Under the pieces are notes generated by a model. It was not told the origin of the DNA. It saw only the letters and a program-made list of their open reading frames with translations, and made no database searches. Below are positions 22,258-31,892 of a stretch of 64,000 bases of DNA, in pieces. Numbering within the stretch: the first letter of the stretch is position 1; the number at the start of each line of letters is the position of its first letter. The stretch is from an uncultured Alistipes sp. (GTDB lineage Bacteria; Bacteroidota; Bacteroidia; Bacteroidales; Rikenellaceae). Made by a program: the position numbers and the translations under genes. The stretch lies in the NCBI GenBank assembly GCA_944326035.1, contig CALVCS010000009.1:1-64000 (forward strand), given 5' to 3'.

Positions 22258-23730
22258 ATGATCGATACGTTACTCCTTTTTACGATGTCGGATTTCAAAA
22301 CCGTGATGACGATTGCCTATGTCGTTTTCATGGTGTTGATGTTGACGTTTGTCGTGCAGGAAAAACGCGATCCGGTGAAGGCGCTTTCGTGGATCGTGGT
22401 ATTGGCCTTGTTGCCGATCGTGGGGTTTATTTTGTACGTGGTGTTCGGGCGCAACCACCGCAAGGAGAAGATCTTCAATCGAAAAGAGTTACGCGACCTG
22501 GAACAGTTGGACGAACTCACCCGTCAGCAGCTTTATCAGATCGGGAATCCGGCCTTGTTGCTCAAAAACGAGATCAACGACAATCGGGACATCATCACCC
22601 TGTTGTTGAATAACAGCAAGGCGCCGTTGACCCTGCACAATCGTATCCAGGTGCTGAATAACGGCGAGGAGACGTTTGCCGCGATCAAAAAGGCGTTACG
22701 GGCGGCCCGTTCCTCCATACACCTTGAATATTATATTATCGAAGACGATCCGTTGGGGCGGGAGATTGCCGACCTGCTGATCGCCAAAGCGAACGAGGGG
22801 GTAGAGGTTCGTCTGATCTATGACGATGTGGGGAGCTGGGGGCTCAGTCGTCACTATATCGGTCGGTTACGCAAGGCGGGCGTTCAGGTCTATCCGTTTA
22901 TGAAGGTCGTCTTTCCGTGGTTGACCAGCAAGGTCAATTACCGCAATCATCGGAAGATTCTGGTGGTCGATGGGACCGTGGCCTTTACCGGCGGGATCAA
23001 TATCGCCCAACGCTATCTGACCGGGACGAAAAAGATGGGGCCGTGGCGCGATACGCATCTGCGATTGGAGGGCGATGGGGCCAATATATTGCAGGTGATT
23101 TTCATGACCGATTGGTTCTTCGTGAGCAAACAGCGCCTGAGCGATCATCGCAAATACCTGCCCCGCACCCATATTCGGGAGGAACATCTGGTGCAGATTG
23201 CGGCTTCGGGACCCGATTCGGACTGGGCGTCGATCATGCAGGCCTTCTTTTCGGCCATTACCCATGCCCAACACCATATCTATATTTCATCGCCCTATTT
23301 CATGCCCAACGAAGCGATTCTGACGGCGGTGAAAGTGGCGGCCCTCAGCGGGATCGACGTGCGGGTGATGATTCCCAGTCGCTCCGATTCCAAAATCGTC
23401 TATTGGGCATCGCGCTCCTACATCGGCGAGCTGATCGACGCCAAGGTGAAGGTCTACCTCTATCGCAAGGGCTTCAACCACTCGAAATTGATCATGATCG
23501 ACAGTCAGTTCTGTTCGGTGGGGACCGCCAATATGGATATCCGCAGTTTCGAAGATAATTTCGAGGTGTCGGCCATGATCTACGACCAGGGGTTGACGCG
23601 GGAACTCGAACTGGCCTTTTTGGAAGATTTGGGGCGTTGTCGGCTGGTGACGCGGGAGTATTGGGAAACGCGTCCGCTGTTGCACAATATCTATGAGGCT
23701 ATATCGCGTCTGTTCAGTCCGTTGCTGTAG
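22258..23730 (+). CDS. cls: cardiolipin synthase
   Basis: A 490-residue inner-membrane enzyme of the phospholipase D superfamily that makes cardiolipin from phosphatidylglycerol. Two N-terminal membrane segments (about 13-32 and 42-62) precede two PLD domains, each with an HxKxxxxD motif: NHRKILVVDGTVAFTGG near residue 229 and FNHSKLIMIDSQFCSVGTANMD near residue 407. This is the usual ClsA-type layout and length. It is a single gene divergent from greA. Confidence 0.95.
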   Translation: MIDTLLLFTMSDFKTVMTIAYVVFMVLMLTFVVQEKRDPVKALSWIVVLALLPIVGFILYVVFGRNHRKEKIFNRKELRDLEQLDELTRQQLYQIGNPALLLKNEINDNRDIITLLLNNSKAPLTLHNRIQVLNNGEETFAAIKKALRAARSSIHLEYYIIEDDPLGREIADLLIAKANEGVEVRLIYDDVGSWGLSRHYIGRLRKAGVQVYPFMKVVFPWLTSKVNYRNHRKILVVDGTVAFTGGINIAQRYLTGTKKMGPWRDTHLRLEGDGANILQVIFMTDWFFVSKQRLSDHRKYLPRTHIREEHLVQIAASGPDSDWASIMQAFFSAITHAQHHIYISSPYFMPNEAILTAVKVAALSGIDVRVMIPSRSDSKIVYWASRSYIGELIDAKVKVYLYRKGFNHSKLIMIDSQFCSVGTANMDIRSFEDNFEVSAMIYDQGLTRELELAFLEDLGRCRLVTREYWETRPLLHNIYEAISRLFSPLL

Positions 23731-23801
23731 CCGAAACGCCCGCTGAGCGGCTCGCGGACGGAAAACTTGGCAGGGTGTGTGTGATTGCCATGTTTTTTTC
23801 C

Positions 23802-23809
23802 TACCTTTG
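23802..23809 (+). promoter_or_regulatory. -7 element of the outer-membrane protein promoter
   Basis: TACCTTTG, an exact -7 match, 36 bases before the ATG at 23845. This argues against the longer reading frame starting at 23785. Confidence 0.65.
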
Positions 23810-23844
23810 GAGGTGATTATTTTTCCTCAAAAACACATCTGTAT

Positions 23845-24462
23845 ATGATTAAAAAGACGTTGTTTTCGTTGGGTTGTTTGTTGGCGGCCCTGATGATCTG
23901 TTCGTCTGAGGCTCAGGCCCTCAGCCCGATTAAATTCGGGGTCAAAGCCGGGATTCAGGGACAGGGTATGACGCTCAAAGCCAATGAAGTGTTCAATATG
24001 TTGTCGACCGAAGGGGAGTTGGGCTATAACGTAGGGGTTATGTCTCGCGTTTCGTTTGGCCTGGTCTATTTGCAGCCGGAATTGGTGTACGGTTGGAACC
24101 GCTTCCAAATGCAGGGCCCGAATAATTCGTCGGCCAAGTTTTCGGTGAAAAATGTCGAAGTGCCGGTGTTGTTGGGCTTCAAAGTGCTGTTCGTTCGACT
24201 GATGTTGGGGCCGACGTTCAATCTGCTCAATGAAACCAAGGTGAAGTCGGGCAATCTGCCGGAGAGCTTCCACACGGATGTCCATAAGCCGACGGTCGGC
24301 TTTCAATTGGGGGCCGGCGTCGAATTCGGAGGGTTCAACGTCGACATTCGTTACGGCGGACAGTTCAAACGCTCCTATCAAAATATCTCGTACGGCAACC
24401 TGGCCGAACAGGTGAAGACCAGCATCAATGCCTGGCAGATCAACCTGGGCTATTTCTTTTAG
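23845..24462 (+). CDS. outer-membrane beta-barrel protein (PorT-like family)
   Basis: A 205-residue exported protein. The signal peptide MIKKTLFSLGCLLAALMICSSEAQA is followed by alternating short strands typical of the eight-stranded outer-membrane beta-barrel family (KFGVKAGIQGQGMT, LVYLQPELVYGWNRFQM, PTVGFQLGAGVEFGGFNVDIRYGGQF). It ends in INLGYFF with a terminal Phe, the usual barrel-insertion signal. Specific function is unknown; such small barrels are abundant in Bacteroidota. It lies 67 bases upstream of phoH on the same strand. Confidence 0.85.
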   Translation: MIKKTLFSLGCLLAALMICSSEAQALSPIKFGVKAGIQGQGMTLKANEVFNMLSTEGELGYNVGVMSRVSFGLVYLQPELVYGWNRFQMQGPNNSSAKFSVKNVEVPVLLGFKVLFVRLMLGPTFNLLNETKVKSGNLPESFHTDVHKPTVGFQLGAGVEFGGFNVDIRYGGQFKRSYQNISYGNLAEQVKTSINAWQINLGYFF

Positions 24463-24529
24463 TGAAACCGGTCGGGCGGCTGACCGGATGGACGGCTCGC
24501 CGACCTGAAAAATAGGTGGAATCGATTAC

Positions 24530-25483
24530 ATGACAGAAAAGATCATTTTGCTCGAAAGCATCGAACCCGCAGAACTTTATGGCAGCGGGAATACGTTGCT
24601 GGGCAGAATCTGTGAAAAATTTCCGAAACTGAAAATCATCGGTCGCGGCTCTTCGCTCAAGGTGATGGGCGAGTCTGAAGAGATTGCCCGTTTTGAAAAG
24701 AAACTGCATCAACTGATCGACTATTACGGACGCTATGGCCATCTGTCGAAAGAGGTGATCGACCAGATCTTCGACGGGGGGTTGTTGCAGCCCGAAGCGT
24801 CGGGGGATCGGGACGTGATCGTTTACGGCAACAATGGGCTGATCGTCCGGGCCCGGACCGTGAATCAGCAACGGTTGGTCAAACTGTATGAGACGAACGA
24901 TCTATTGTTTGCGGTGGGGCCGGCCGGTTCAGGGAAAACCTATACGGCCATTGCGTTGGCCGTGCGGGCCCTGCGAAACAAAGAGGTCAAACGGATTATT
25001 CTGACTCGTCCGGCCGTGGAAGCGGGGGAAAAACTGGGCTTTCTGCCCGGAGATCTCAAGGATAAACTCGATCCCTATTTGCAACCTTTGTACGATGCCC
25101 TGAACGATATGATTCCGGCGGTCAAATTGAGCCGCTATATGGAAGAGGGAACGGTGCAGATCGCTCCATTGGCCTATATGCGGGGACGTACGTTGGATAA
25201 TGCGTTTGTCATTCTGGACGAAGCGCAGAATACGACGGTCTCGCAGATCAAGATGTTCCTGACCCGCATGGGCCGGAATGCCAAATTCATCGTGACGGGC
25301 GATGTCACGCAGATCGACCTGCCGCGTAAGAGCGACTCGGGTTTGGTGCCGGTGATGGAGTTGTTGCAGGGGATCGAAGGCATCGGGATGGTGACGTTCG
25401 ATAACCGGGATATCATCCGACATCCGTTGGTGGGACATATCGTGCGGGCTTTCGACAAAGCCGCCAAAATAGAAAATCAATAA
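24530..25483 (+). CDS. PhoH-family ATPase
   Basis: A 317-residue cytoplasmic P-loop ATPase. An N-terminal KH-like region (about 10-75, [18 protein letters not shown]) precedes the PhoH domain with Walker A GPAGSGKT near residue 130, Walker [12 protein letters not shown], and the [30 protein letters not shown] and [16 protein letters not shown] blocks. The family is linked to RNA metabolism and in some bacteria to phosphate starvation, with no agreed reaction. It is followed after 17 bases by purC and may be cotranscribed with it. Confidence 0.93.
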   Translation: MTEKIILLESIEPAELYGSGNTLLGRICEKFPKLKIIGRGSSLKVMGESEEIARFEKKLHQLIDYYGRYGHLSKEVIDQIFDGGLLQPEASGDRDVIVYGNNGLIVRARTVNQQRLVKLYETNDLLFAVGPAGSGKTYTAIALAVRALRNKEVKRIILTRPAVEAGEKLGFLPGDLKDKLDPYLQPLYDALNDMIPAVKLSRYMEEGTVQIAPLAYMRGRTLDNAFVILDEAQNTTVSQIKMFLTRMGRNAKFIVTGDVTQIDLPRKSDSGLVPVMELLQGIEGIGMVTFDNRDIIRHPLVGHIVRAFDKAAKIENQ

Positions 25484-25500
25484 TTAACACAATAACCGAC

Positions 25501-26454
25501 ATGGCAAAAGCAATTCTTAAAACCAATTTCCATTTCGACGGGCAGAAGAGCCTGTATACGGGTAAAGTCCGTGACGTTTACAACATCGACGATCAGTATC
25601 TGGTGATGGTGGTCAGCGACCGTATCTCGGCCTTCGACGTGGTATTGCCCAAGGGAATTCCGTATAAAGGTCAGGTGCTCAATCAGATCGCCTCGAAATT
25701 TTTGGATGCGACAGCCGACATCTGTCCGAACTGGAAGATCGCTTCGCCCGACCCGATGGTGACGGTGGGGTATCGTTGCGAAGGCTTTCCGGTGGAAATG
25801 ATCGTTCGGGCTTACCTGACAGGTAGCTCGTGGCGGGAATACAAAGCGGGGGCCCGTGAAATTTGTGGGGTACCCATTCCCGACGGCATGAAGGAACATC
25901 AAAAATTCCCCACGCCCATCGTAACCCCGACCACCAAAGCCGAAATCGGAGAACATGACCAGAATATTTCTCGGGAAGAGATCATCGCTCGCGGGTTGGT
26001 CAGCCGGGAAGATTACGACAAACTGGAACAGTATGCCCTGGCTTTGTTCCAGCGCGGGACGGAGATTGCGGCCAAACAGGGATTGATCCTGGTGGATACC
26101 AAATATGAATTCGGGAAAAAAGACGGCGAAATCTATCTGATGGATGAGATCCATACGCCGGACAGTTCGCGTTACTTCTATGCCGATGGTTATCAGGAAC
26201 GTTTCGATCAGGGGTTGCCGCAGCGTCAGCTCTCCAAGGAGTTTGTGCGCGAATGGTTGATGGAACATGGGTTCCAGGGCCGTCCGGGCGAACAGGTTCC
26301 GGAAATGACCGACGAATTTGTGAACAGCGTCAGCGACCGTTACATCGAACTGTATGAAAAGATTACCGGTGAAAAATTCGTCAAAGCCGAAGGCGACGAT
26401 GTGCTGGAACGCATGGAAAATAACATCAAAAATATGCTGGCTCGTTTGAAATAA
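25501..26454 (+). CDS. purC: SAICAR synthase
   Basis: A 317-residue phosphoribosylaminoimidazole-succinocarboxamide synthase of de novo purine synthesis, joining aspartate to CAIR with ATP. Family motifs: [30 protein letters not shown] near the N-terminus, [20 protein letters not shown], and [32 protein letters not shown]. It is the long form common in Bacteroidota, in which a C-terminal extension ([20 protein letters not shown]) resembles that of the yeast-type enzyme. It lies close behind phoH. Confidence 0.97.
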   Translation: MAKAILKTNFHFDGQKSLYTGKVRDVYNIDDQYLVMVVSDRISAFDVVLPKGIPYKGQVLNQIASKFLDATADICPNWKIASPDPMVTVGYRCEGFPVEMIVRAYLTGSSWREYKAGAREICGVPIPDGMKEHQKFPTPIVTPTTKAEIGEHDQNISREEIIARGLVSREDYDKLEQYALALFQRGTEIAAKQGLILVDTKYEFGKKDGEIYLMDEIHTPDSSRYFYADGYQERFDQGLPQRQLSKEFVREWLMEHGFQGRPGEQVPEMTDEFVNSVSDRYIELYEKITGEKFVKAEGDDVLERMENNIKNMLARLK

Positions 26455-26480
26455 CGGAAAGCCAGGGAGAAAGGTCATTC

Positions 26481-26488
26481 TATTTTTG
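26481..26488 (+). promoter_or_regulatory. -7 element of the pepD promoter
   Basis: TATTTTTG, an exact TAnnTTTG match, 50 bases before the pepD ATG. No clear -33 element. Confidence 0.55.
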
Positions 26489-26538
26489 CGGGTCGGTGGA
26501 CGGGGACGTCTCCGACTCGCCCATCAAAAACAGGTATT

Positions 26539-27999
26539 ATGAATAAAAATATTCAGGAGTTAGCTCCTCAAACTTTGTGGAAATATTTTGCGGACATCTG
26601 TCGGATTCCCCATCCGTCGCATCATGAAAAAGCCATTCGCGATTATTTGGTGGCACAAGCCGCTGCGCTGGGAATCAGTTGTACGACGGATGAGGCCGGG
26701 AATGTGATTCTGCGCAAGGCAGCCACCCCGGGGATGGAAAATGTAAAGGGCGTCATTCTGCAGGCCCACATGGATATGGTGCCGCAGAAAAACGGCGATA
26801 AGACGTTCGATTTCACGACCGACTCCATCGAAGCGTATGTCGATGGCGATTGGGTGACGGCCAACGGCACCACCCTGGGGGCGGATAACGGGATTGGCAT
26901 GGCGGCCATTTTGGCGGTCATGGCCTCGCCGGATCTTCCGCACGGACCGCTCGAAGCCCTGATTACCTGCTCCGAAGAGGTGGGTATGGATGGAGCCTTC
27001 GGGCTGAAACCGGGTTTGCTGCAGGGTGAGATTCTCATCAATCTGGACTCTGAAACCGAAGGCGAACTCTATGTGGGTTGCGCTGGAGGACAGGATGTAA
27101 GCGTGACGTTTACCTATACGGAAGCGGCTGTTCCGGCGAATAGCCGGGCCTATCGCCTGGAACTCAAAGGACTGAAAGGCGGCCACTCGGGGATGGAAAT
27201 TATCCTCGAACGCGGAAATGCCAATAAGATTATGAATCGTTTCCTGTTGGAGGCTCAGGATCGGTACGGATTGCGGTTGGCGTCGATTGACGGAGGCGGG
27301 TTGCGCAATGCGATCCCACGGGAATCGGTGGCCGTTGTGGTTGTTCCTGCCTCGGAAACGGAGGCGTTTGAAACCGCGGTAGCGGCTTATGAACGCTTGT
27401 TGCAGGCCGAACTGAAAGGCGTAGACGACGGCGTAAGTTTCCGTGCCGTAGCAGTCGATCTGCCCTCCAGTCTGATCGATGCCGATACGCAGGATCGGTT
27501 GTTGAAATCGGTGGCCGTCTGCCCCAACGGGATTATCCGGATGAGTCCGGCCATTGCCGGTCTGGTGCAGACGTCGACGAACTTGGCGCGGGTCGTATCG
27601 GCCGATGGCACCATTCAGTTGCACTGCATGATGCGGAGTTCGGTCGATAGCGAAAAAGATGCCTTGGCCGCATCGATGCAGGCGTTGTTCTCGCTGGCCG
27701 GGGCCCGGATGGAGCTTTCCGGCGCTTACAGCGGTTGGAACCCCGATCCGACGTCGGCTATTCTGAAAACCATGCTGGCCGAATATCATACGCTGTACGG
27801 CCGGGAACCGGAAGTAAAGGCCATTCATGCCGGTTTGGAATGCGGCATTTTGGGCGGTACGTATCCCGGGTTGGACATGATTTCGATGGGGCCGACGATC
27901 CAGTATCCCCACTCGCCCGATGAAAAGGTGAATATCTCATCGGTGGTTCGATTCTGGGATTTTCTGTGTCATGTATTGACTCATATTCCTACCAAATAA
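26539..27999 (+). CDS. pepD: aminoacyl-histidine dipeptidase (M20 family)
   Basis: A 486-residue metallopeptidase cleaving Xaa-His and other dipeptides. Zinc-site motifs are ILQAHMDMVPQ near residue 76, GADNGIGMA with the bridging Asp, and ITCSEEVGMDGAFGL with the catalytic Glu pair. A lid/dimerisation domain sits mid-protein (LELKGLKGGHSGMEI), and ECGILGGTYPGLDMISMGPTIQYPHSPDE supplies the last ligands. Length matches the PepD/M20C group. No signal peptide, so cytoplasmic. The next gene starts five bases after its stop. Confidence 0.95.
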   Translation: MNKNIQELAPQTLWKYFADICRIPHPSHHEKAIRDYLVAQAAALGISCTTDEAGNVILRKAATPGMENVKGVILQAHMDMVPQKNGDKTFDFTTDSIEAYVDGDWVTANGTTLGADNGIGMAAILAVMASPDLPHGPLEALITCSEEVGMDGAFGLKPGLLQGEILINLDSETEGELYVGCAGGQDVSVTFTYTEAAVPANSRAYRLELKGLKGGHSGMEIILERGNANKIMNRFLLEAQDRYGLRLASIDGGGLRNAIPRESVAVVVVPASETEAFETAVAAYERLLQAELKGVDDGVSFRAVAVDLPSSLIDADTQDRLLKSVAVCPNGIIRMSPAIAGLVQTSTNLARVVSADGTIQLHCMMRSSVDSEKDALAASMQALFSLAGARMELSGAYSGWNPDPTSAILKTMLAEYHTLYGREPEVKAIHAGLECGILGGTYPGLDMISMGPTIQYPHSPDEKVNISSVVRFWDFLCHVLTHIPTK

Positions 28000-28004
28000 C
28001 CCTT

Positions 28005-28982
28005 ATGAAAACGTCCGGAAAATGGTTTGCCATCGTCAATCCGGTGGCCGGTAGCGGGAAAGGACTGACCGACTGGCCGCTGATCAGCAAATTGTTGCGC
28101 GATCATGGGATCGTGCCCGAGTATGCCTTCACTGAACGTCAATATCACGCCGTGGAATTGGCGGTTGAGGCGGTGAATAAAGGCTTTCGCCAGATTATCG
28201 TCGTGGGCGGGGACGGTACGATTCATGAAGTGGTCAACGGTTTGTTCATTCAGCGTGAGGTGGCACCTCGAGATGTGTTGTTGAGTGTGATTGCCGTGGG
28301 TACGGGCAATGACTGGATCCGCATGTTCGGCATTCCGCGCAAATACTCCGAAGCAATTCGGGCCATTGTACAGGGCCATTCGTTCCTGCAGGATGTGGGG
28401 GTGATTACCTATCAGGAGGCTTCGGTCAAGCAGAGCCGTTATATGGCCAATGTGGCCGGTGTTGGATTCGATGCCTACGTCAACCGGAAGTACAACCATC
28501 TCAAGCAGGAGGGAAAACGCGGCAAGTGGCTCTATTTGTGGAGTACGCTGAAGGCCATCCTGCGCTATAATTCCACGGGCGTCAAAGTGTTCGTGGATGG
28601 GGAGATGGTGGTCAATGATCTGGTTTACAGTGCCACGATCGGGATTGGAAAATACAACGGGGGTGGAATGTTGCAGACTCCCGATGCCATTGCCGACGAC
28701 GGTCTGTTCGACCTGACCGTCATTCGTCGGATGAATCCGTTGCAGGTATTGTATCACTTCAAGGTGCTGTTCAACGGACGGATTTATCGGTTGCCGTCGA
28801 CCAGCCTCAATCGAGGACGTAAAATTCGGATCGAATCTTCACCGGAGATTGCCGTCGAGGTGGACGGAGAAGCGTTAGGGTATTCCCCGTTCGAGTTCGA
28901 GGTGATTGATCGGGCGATCCGGGTGGTGGTTGCCGAACGTTTTTTGCAAGATAATACCGATTCGAAACGGGCGGTGTCGTAG
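28005..28982 (+). CDS. diacylglycerol/lipid kinase family protein
   Basis: A 325-residue protein of the DAGK/YegS lipid-kinase family, which phosphorylates diacylglycerol or related lipids. The N-terminal motif WFAIVNPVAGSGKG and the nucleotide-binding VVGGDGTIHEVVNGLF (near residue 66) are diagnostic; VIAVGTGNDWIRMF and the C-terminal VEVDGEALGYSPFEFEV also match. I chose the ATG at 28005 (MKTSGKW) rather than the start at 27966 inside pepD. Probably cotranscribed with pepD; a strong terminator follows. The exact lipid substrate is unknown. Confidence 0.92.
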   Translation: MKTSGKWFAIVNPVAGSGKGLTDWPLISKLLRDHGIVPEYAFTERQYHAVELAVEAVNKGFRQIIVVGGDGTIHEVVNGLFIQREVAPRDVLLSVIAVGTGNDWIRMFGIPRKYSEAIRAIVQGHSFLQDVGVITYQEASVKQSRYMANVAGVGFDAYVNRKYNHLKQEGKRGKWLYLWSTLKAILRYNSTGVKVFVDGEMVVNDLVYSATIGIGKYNGGGMLQTPDAIADDGLFDLTVIRRMNPLQVLYHFKVLFNGRIYRLPSTSLNRGRKIRIESSPEIAVEVDGEALGYSPFEFEVIDRAIRVVVAERFLQDNTDSKRAVS

Positions 28983-29000
28983 CCGACCGTGTTCTACGAA

Positions 29001-29041
29001 CAAAAAGCCCGGCTGCTCTTGAAGAGTGGCCGGGCTTTTTG
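29001..29041 (+). terminator. rho-independent terminator of the pepD-lipid kinase unit
   Basis: CAAAAAGCCCGG (29001-29012) pairs perfectly with CCGGGCTTTTTG (29030-29041), with a T-run in the right arm. Confidence 0.88.
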
Positions 29042-29318
29042 TGTGGCGGTTCGGATAGTATATCACGGGGTATGTCTGCGTTCAGAGCATGGCCCGAAAG
29101 TCCCCTGTCCTAAGTGCGGGAAATATCCGTGGGGCATTCATCCGTGGGGAAGTAGGGATGGCCCGTAGCGTGTATGCTTCTGTGGCGTGTGTGCGGGAAA
29201 TGATCCGTTGCGGGCGTTGGGAGAAGAGCCCGGGGTGTATGCCGGGAAAACCCGTGGGGTGAAACGACGGGAAATGTGAGGCGAACTCTGCCTCCCGAAA
29301 GGATCGGGTAGGAAGCGG
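29042..29318. other. intergenic region with short direct repeats
   Basis: No gene seen. GC-rich with repeated GGGAAA and CCGTGGGG words; ATCCGTGGGG occurs at 29125-29134 and again at 29140-29149 (15-base period). It lies between convergent genes. Confidence 0.45.
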
Positions 29319-30239
29319 CTATTCGGTACGACGGCGGTCTTCGATTTTACAGTGCCGTTCCGATTTGGCTTTGTAAATATCGCGGATCGTAATCAGAATG
29401 GCCGTTTCTTCGACATCACCGAAATCCGGGTTTTTGGTCGTGCCGAACACCTTCATGGAGGGCGACAAACTCATGTAGGAGTTAATCAGAGGAGGAATGT
29501 TTTCCTGATATTTCCGGATTTCCCGACTCAGAATCTTGTAATCTTCGGCATAGCTGCCTCCCACGAACAGTTCGGCCATGGCATTATAGTCGATGTTCAG
29601 TTTGATGGGGTGGATGGGTTCGACCAGGTTGTCGCGGTCGGGAAAGTATTGTTTCAGGAAATAGATCAGCAAATCGCGGGCCTCTTTTTTGTAGCTGCCG
29701 TACATGGTCACCTTGCCGAAAAAGTAACGGATGTCGGGATTGTTGACGACTAAGGCCCCCAGTCCGTCCCAGAGGTTATCCAGCGAATAGAGCCCTCGCG
29801 GATTGGATCGGGAACCCTGATAGAGGGGTTGCACGAAGGAACGGCCCAGTTCGATGGTATAGGGTAGATATTCTTGACGGAATTTATCGCTGAAATGGAA
29901 ATAGTGTTCGGTGGACATGGGGGTATGGCTGTCGTGGCTGACGATGTAGCGGTATCCGCCGACGATCTCTTTGGCCTTGGGGTCCCAGACCAGGAGTTGT
30001 TGGTAGCCGTTTTCGGCCAGGTCCAGTTCGTCGATATCGACTTCGGCGCCGGTGCCTCCGCCTGCGTTTCGGAACGATACTTCCCGCAAACGACCCAATT
30101 CCCGCATGATATGGGGGCTGTTTTGGGCGGTGACGACGTAAATTTCGTTTCCTGCGTTATTGGTACTACGCAAAAATTTGTCTTCGGTCAGTTCCTGTTC
30201 GATGAGGTGACGGTCGACAGGGTCAATGATCGGTTTCAT
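29319..30239 (-). CDS. OlsB/GlsB-like N-acyltransferase
   Basis: A 306-residue GNAT-fold acyltransferase. Conserved parts are IYVVTAQNSPHIMRELGRLREVSFRNAGGGTG, YQQLLVWDPKAKEIVGGYRYI, TIELGRSFVQPLYQGSRSNPRGLYSLDNLWDGLG and YFFGKVTMYGSYKKEARDLLIYFL. Relatives in Bacteroides (GlsB) acylate glycine with a 3-hydroxy fatty acid to make lyso-glycine lipid, working with the PlsC-like GlsA; the likely partner here is the gene at 30741-31574. I chose the ATG at 30239 (MKPIIDPVDRHLIE), 22 bases after a -7 element. Substrate assignment is by family and context. Confidence 0.82.
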   Translation of the reverse strand: MKPIIDPVDRHLIEQELTEDKFLRSTNNAGNEIYVVTAQNSPHIMRELGRLREVSFRNAGGGTGAEVDIDELDLAENGYQQLLVWDPKAKEIVGGYRYIVSHDSHTPMSTEHYFHFSDKFRQEYLPYTIELGRSFVQPLYQGSRSNPRGLYSLDNLWDGLGALVVNNPDIRYFFGKVTMYGSYKKEARDLLIYFLKQYFPDRDNLVEPIHPIKLNIDYNAMAELFVGGSYAEDYKILSREIRKYQENIPPLINSYMSLSPSMKVFGTTKNPDFGDVEETAILITIRDIYKAKSERHCKIEDRRRTE

Positions 30240-30260
30240 GGGTTTGTGCTTGAAATCACA

Positions 30261-30268
30261 CAAAAGTA
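30261..30268 (-). promoter_or_regulatory. -7 element of the GlsB-like gene promoter
   Basis: Reads TACTTTTG on the minus strand, an exact TAnnTTTG match 22 bases before the chosen ATG. It suggests the gene is transcribed on its own rather than only from the GlsA-like gene upstream. Confidence 0.6.
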
Positions 30269-30740
30269 CGAAACAATTCTGAGAATTCGCTCAATGAGCG
30301 CTTCGAGGGGAAAGATTTTATGGAAAAATCATATGGAAAGGGCCGGGAAGTGGACGGTTTGTGCGACCCCCCTGGGGCATGGTGTGTATAGATCCGACGG
30401 ATTGTCGCAAAGCCGGACTGATCAGGAAACGGTTTCCGGCGCTGGATCAGTCGGATGAGGGGAGGATCCGTGAAACATATAGAGCGCAAAGGTCTGTATG
30501 GATAAGCTGTTTGGCGGCCAGGGAAGGGCTGTAAGACCTGGATTGCACGGGACGGTTGTGCCTGGGGAAGCTTGATCTCGCTGGGTATTTGTGATCTCGT
30601 TGGGCTCTCGGGGTTCTGAAGGAAAGGATTGATCCCAAGGGAAGAGCTTTGCCCCGCAGGGAAAGTCGGGCTTTGTCGGCAGAGTGTCACCCCGTTGGGA
30701 AAATTGGGTCTTACCGGCAGAGCTTGTTTTAGCCGGGCGT
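30269..30740. other. long spacer splitting the acyltransferase pair
   Basis: No convincing gene. Open frames on the minus strand here (30256-30690, 30422-30856) are Pro/Ser/Arg-rich with no domain. The right half carries imperfect repeats around the word CC(N)3GGGAAA, including a 38-bp tandem duplication described separately. Confidence 0.5.
30652..30727 (+). repeat. two imperfect 38-bp tandem repeats
   Basis: CCCCGCAGGGAAAGTCGGGC... (30652-30689) and CCCCGTTGGGAAAATTGGGT... (30690-30727) align with several mismatches; both end in CGGCAGAG plus a few bases. A weaker partial copy (CCCAAGGGAAGAGCTTTG) lies at about 30634-30651. Confidence 0.65.
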
Positions 30741-31574
30741 TTAGGCTTTATCCTGAGGCGCCAAAGCGTAGACGCGTTGCCGTACCTGGAGGCACCAGTC
30801 CCGCGGAGACCCGTGGGCTGCGATCTCTTGCCAGGGAATTGGGTCCCCGAACACAATCCGGAAGTGCGATCCTTGTTGTTTGAACAGTTCGTCGACCAAA
30901 TAGAGCATCTCTATATTGGCTTTGATCCCGAGTGTTGTACGCAGATTGGCCAGGTTGTAAAAGAAGTTGGAGAGGTGTCCTTCGAAATAGACCGGGACAA
31001 CCGCTCGGTGGCTGGCGATGGCGTTTTTGATAAAGCTGGGCTTCCAATCCAGGTCACACACCTTCCCGTGATGACGACGGGAACACAAACCGGCCGGGAA
31101 GGTGGCGATCTGTTCGGGACCCTCCAGCGCTTCGTGCATCAGTCGGGCGTAGGTGCTGTTTTGGCGGCCGTGTTTGTTGATGGGTACGAACAGAGGGGCT
31201 AACGGTTTGACGTTCATCAACAGGTCGTTGACGATGATACGCCCCGAAGCGAAATAGCGGTCGAGTTCGTCCAGTAACATCAACCCGTCCATGCCTCCGA
31301 ATGGGTGGTTGGCGGCGAACAGGTAGCGGCCGTGCGGATCGAGTCGCTCGATTCCTACGGCATGGTAACCGATGCGCAGATCCTGGAGCGAAGCCCGGAT
31401 GAACTCCACCGGAGGCAGTTGTGCATAGCTGTGTAAGATGCGGTTGATGTCGTCCTGATGGACAATGCGTTTGAGATAGGCGATCACGAAGCGGGGCAAC
31501 CATCTTGCCAAGGTGGGATTTTTGTCGGCGATGACCTGTTCCAGGTTGATTGTCAGCGTTGAGGGAGTGTTCAT
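30741..31574 (-). CDS. PlsC/GlsA-like 1-acylglycerol-3-phosphate acyltransferase family protein
   Basis: A 277-residue membrane-associated acyltransferase. The catalytic block is FAANHPFGGMDGLML, the variant with five residues between His and Asp seen in the Bacteroidota hemolysin-annotated PlsC group. It is followed by the substrate motif ATFPAGLCSRRHHGKV and VVPVYFEGHLSNFFY. In Bacteroides the matching protein GlsA adds the ester-linked second acyl chain to lyso-glycine lipid made by GlsB. I chose the ATG at 31574 (MNTPSTL); a TTG at 31586 is possible. It is transcribed toward the GlsB-like gene, but a spacer of about 500 bases separates them, more than usual for an operon. Confidence 0.82.
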   Translation of the reverse strand: MNTPSTLTINLEQVIADKNPTLARWLPRFVIAYLKRIVHQDDINRILHSYAQLPPVEFIRASLQDLRIGYHAVGIERLDPHGRYLFAANHPFGGMDGLMLLDELDRYFASGRIIVNDLLMNVKPLAPLFVPINKHGRQNSTYARLMHEALEGPEQIATFPAGLCSRRHHGKVCDLDWKPSFIKNAIASHRAVVPVYFEGHLSNFFYNLANLRTTLGIKANIEMLYLVDELFKQQGSHFRIVFGDPIPWQEIAAHGSPRDWCLQVRQRVYALAPQDKA

Positions 31575-31752
31575 AGTGGGATTCAATCGTCATAGAGTCC
31601 GTCCGGGTTTCGTGACGAGGCGTTGCCGGGAGGTCTGCACGAGGTCATGGCCTCTTGCGGAGGTCGAGCGTGTGGGATCGAAAACCGGAGTGTCGGTTCG
31701 GTCGGAATCCCTTCGACATCGGAACGTAGCACGGGAGAGCGGGCTCTCTTTA

Positions 31753-31784
31753 CAAAGGTAGAATATTCCGTTCGGAACCCCAAA
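31753..31784 (-). promoter_or_regulatory. promoter of the GlsA-like gene
   Basis: On the minus strand, TTTG (31781-31784), 20 bases, then TACCTTTG (31753-31760). Full consensus match. The leader to the ATG would be about 175 bases and holds no evident small ORF. Confidence 0.75.
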
Positions 31785-31800
31785 ACTCCGCAAAATTTTA

Positions 31801-31808
31801 TACCTTTA
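31801..31808 (+). promoter_or_regulatory. possible -7 element of rsmH
   Basis: TACCTTTA, one base off consensus, 85 bases before the rsmH start. It forms a divergent pair with the promoter of the GlsA-like gene. Confidence 0.4.
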
Positions 31809-31892
31809 CCCCAATTTAGACCCCGGGCCGAATCGACACGCTGTGAAGGAACGTTCGGTTTTGGTCTAAGGATTTGATAACGAGAAAAACAG

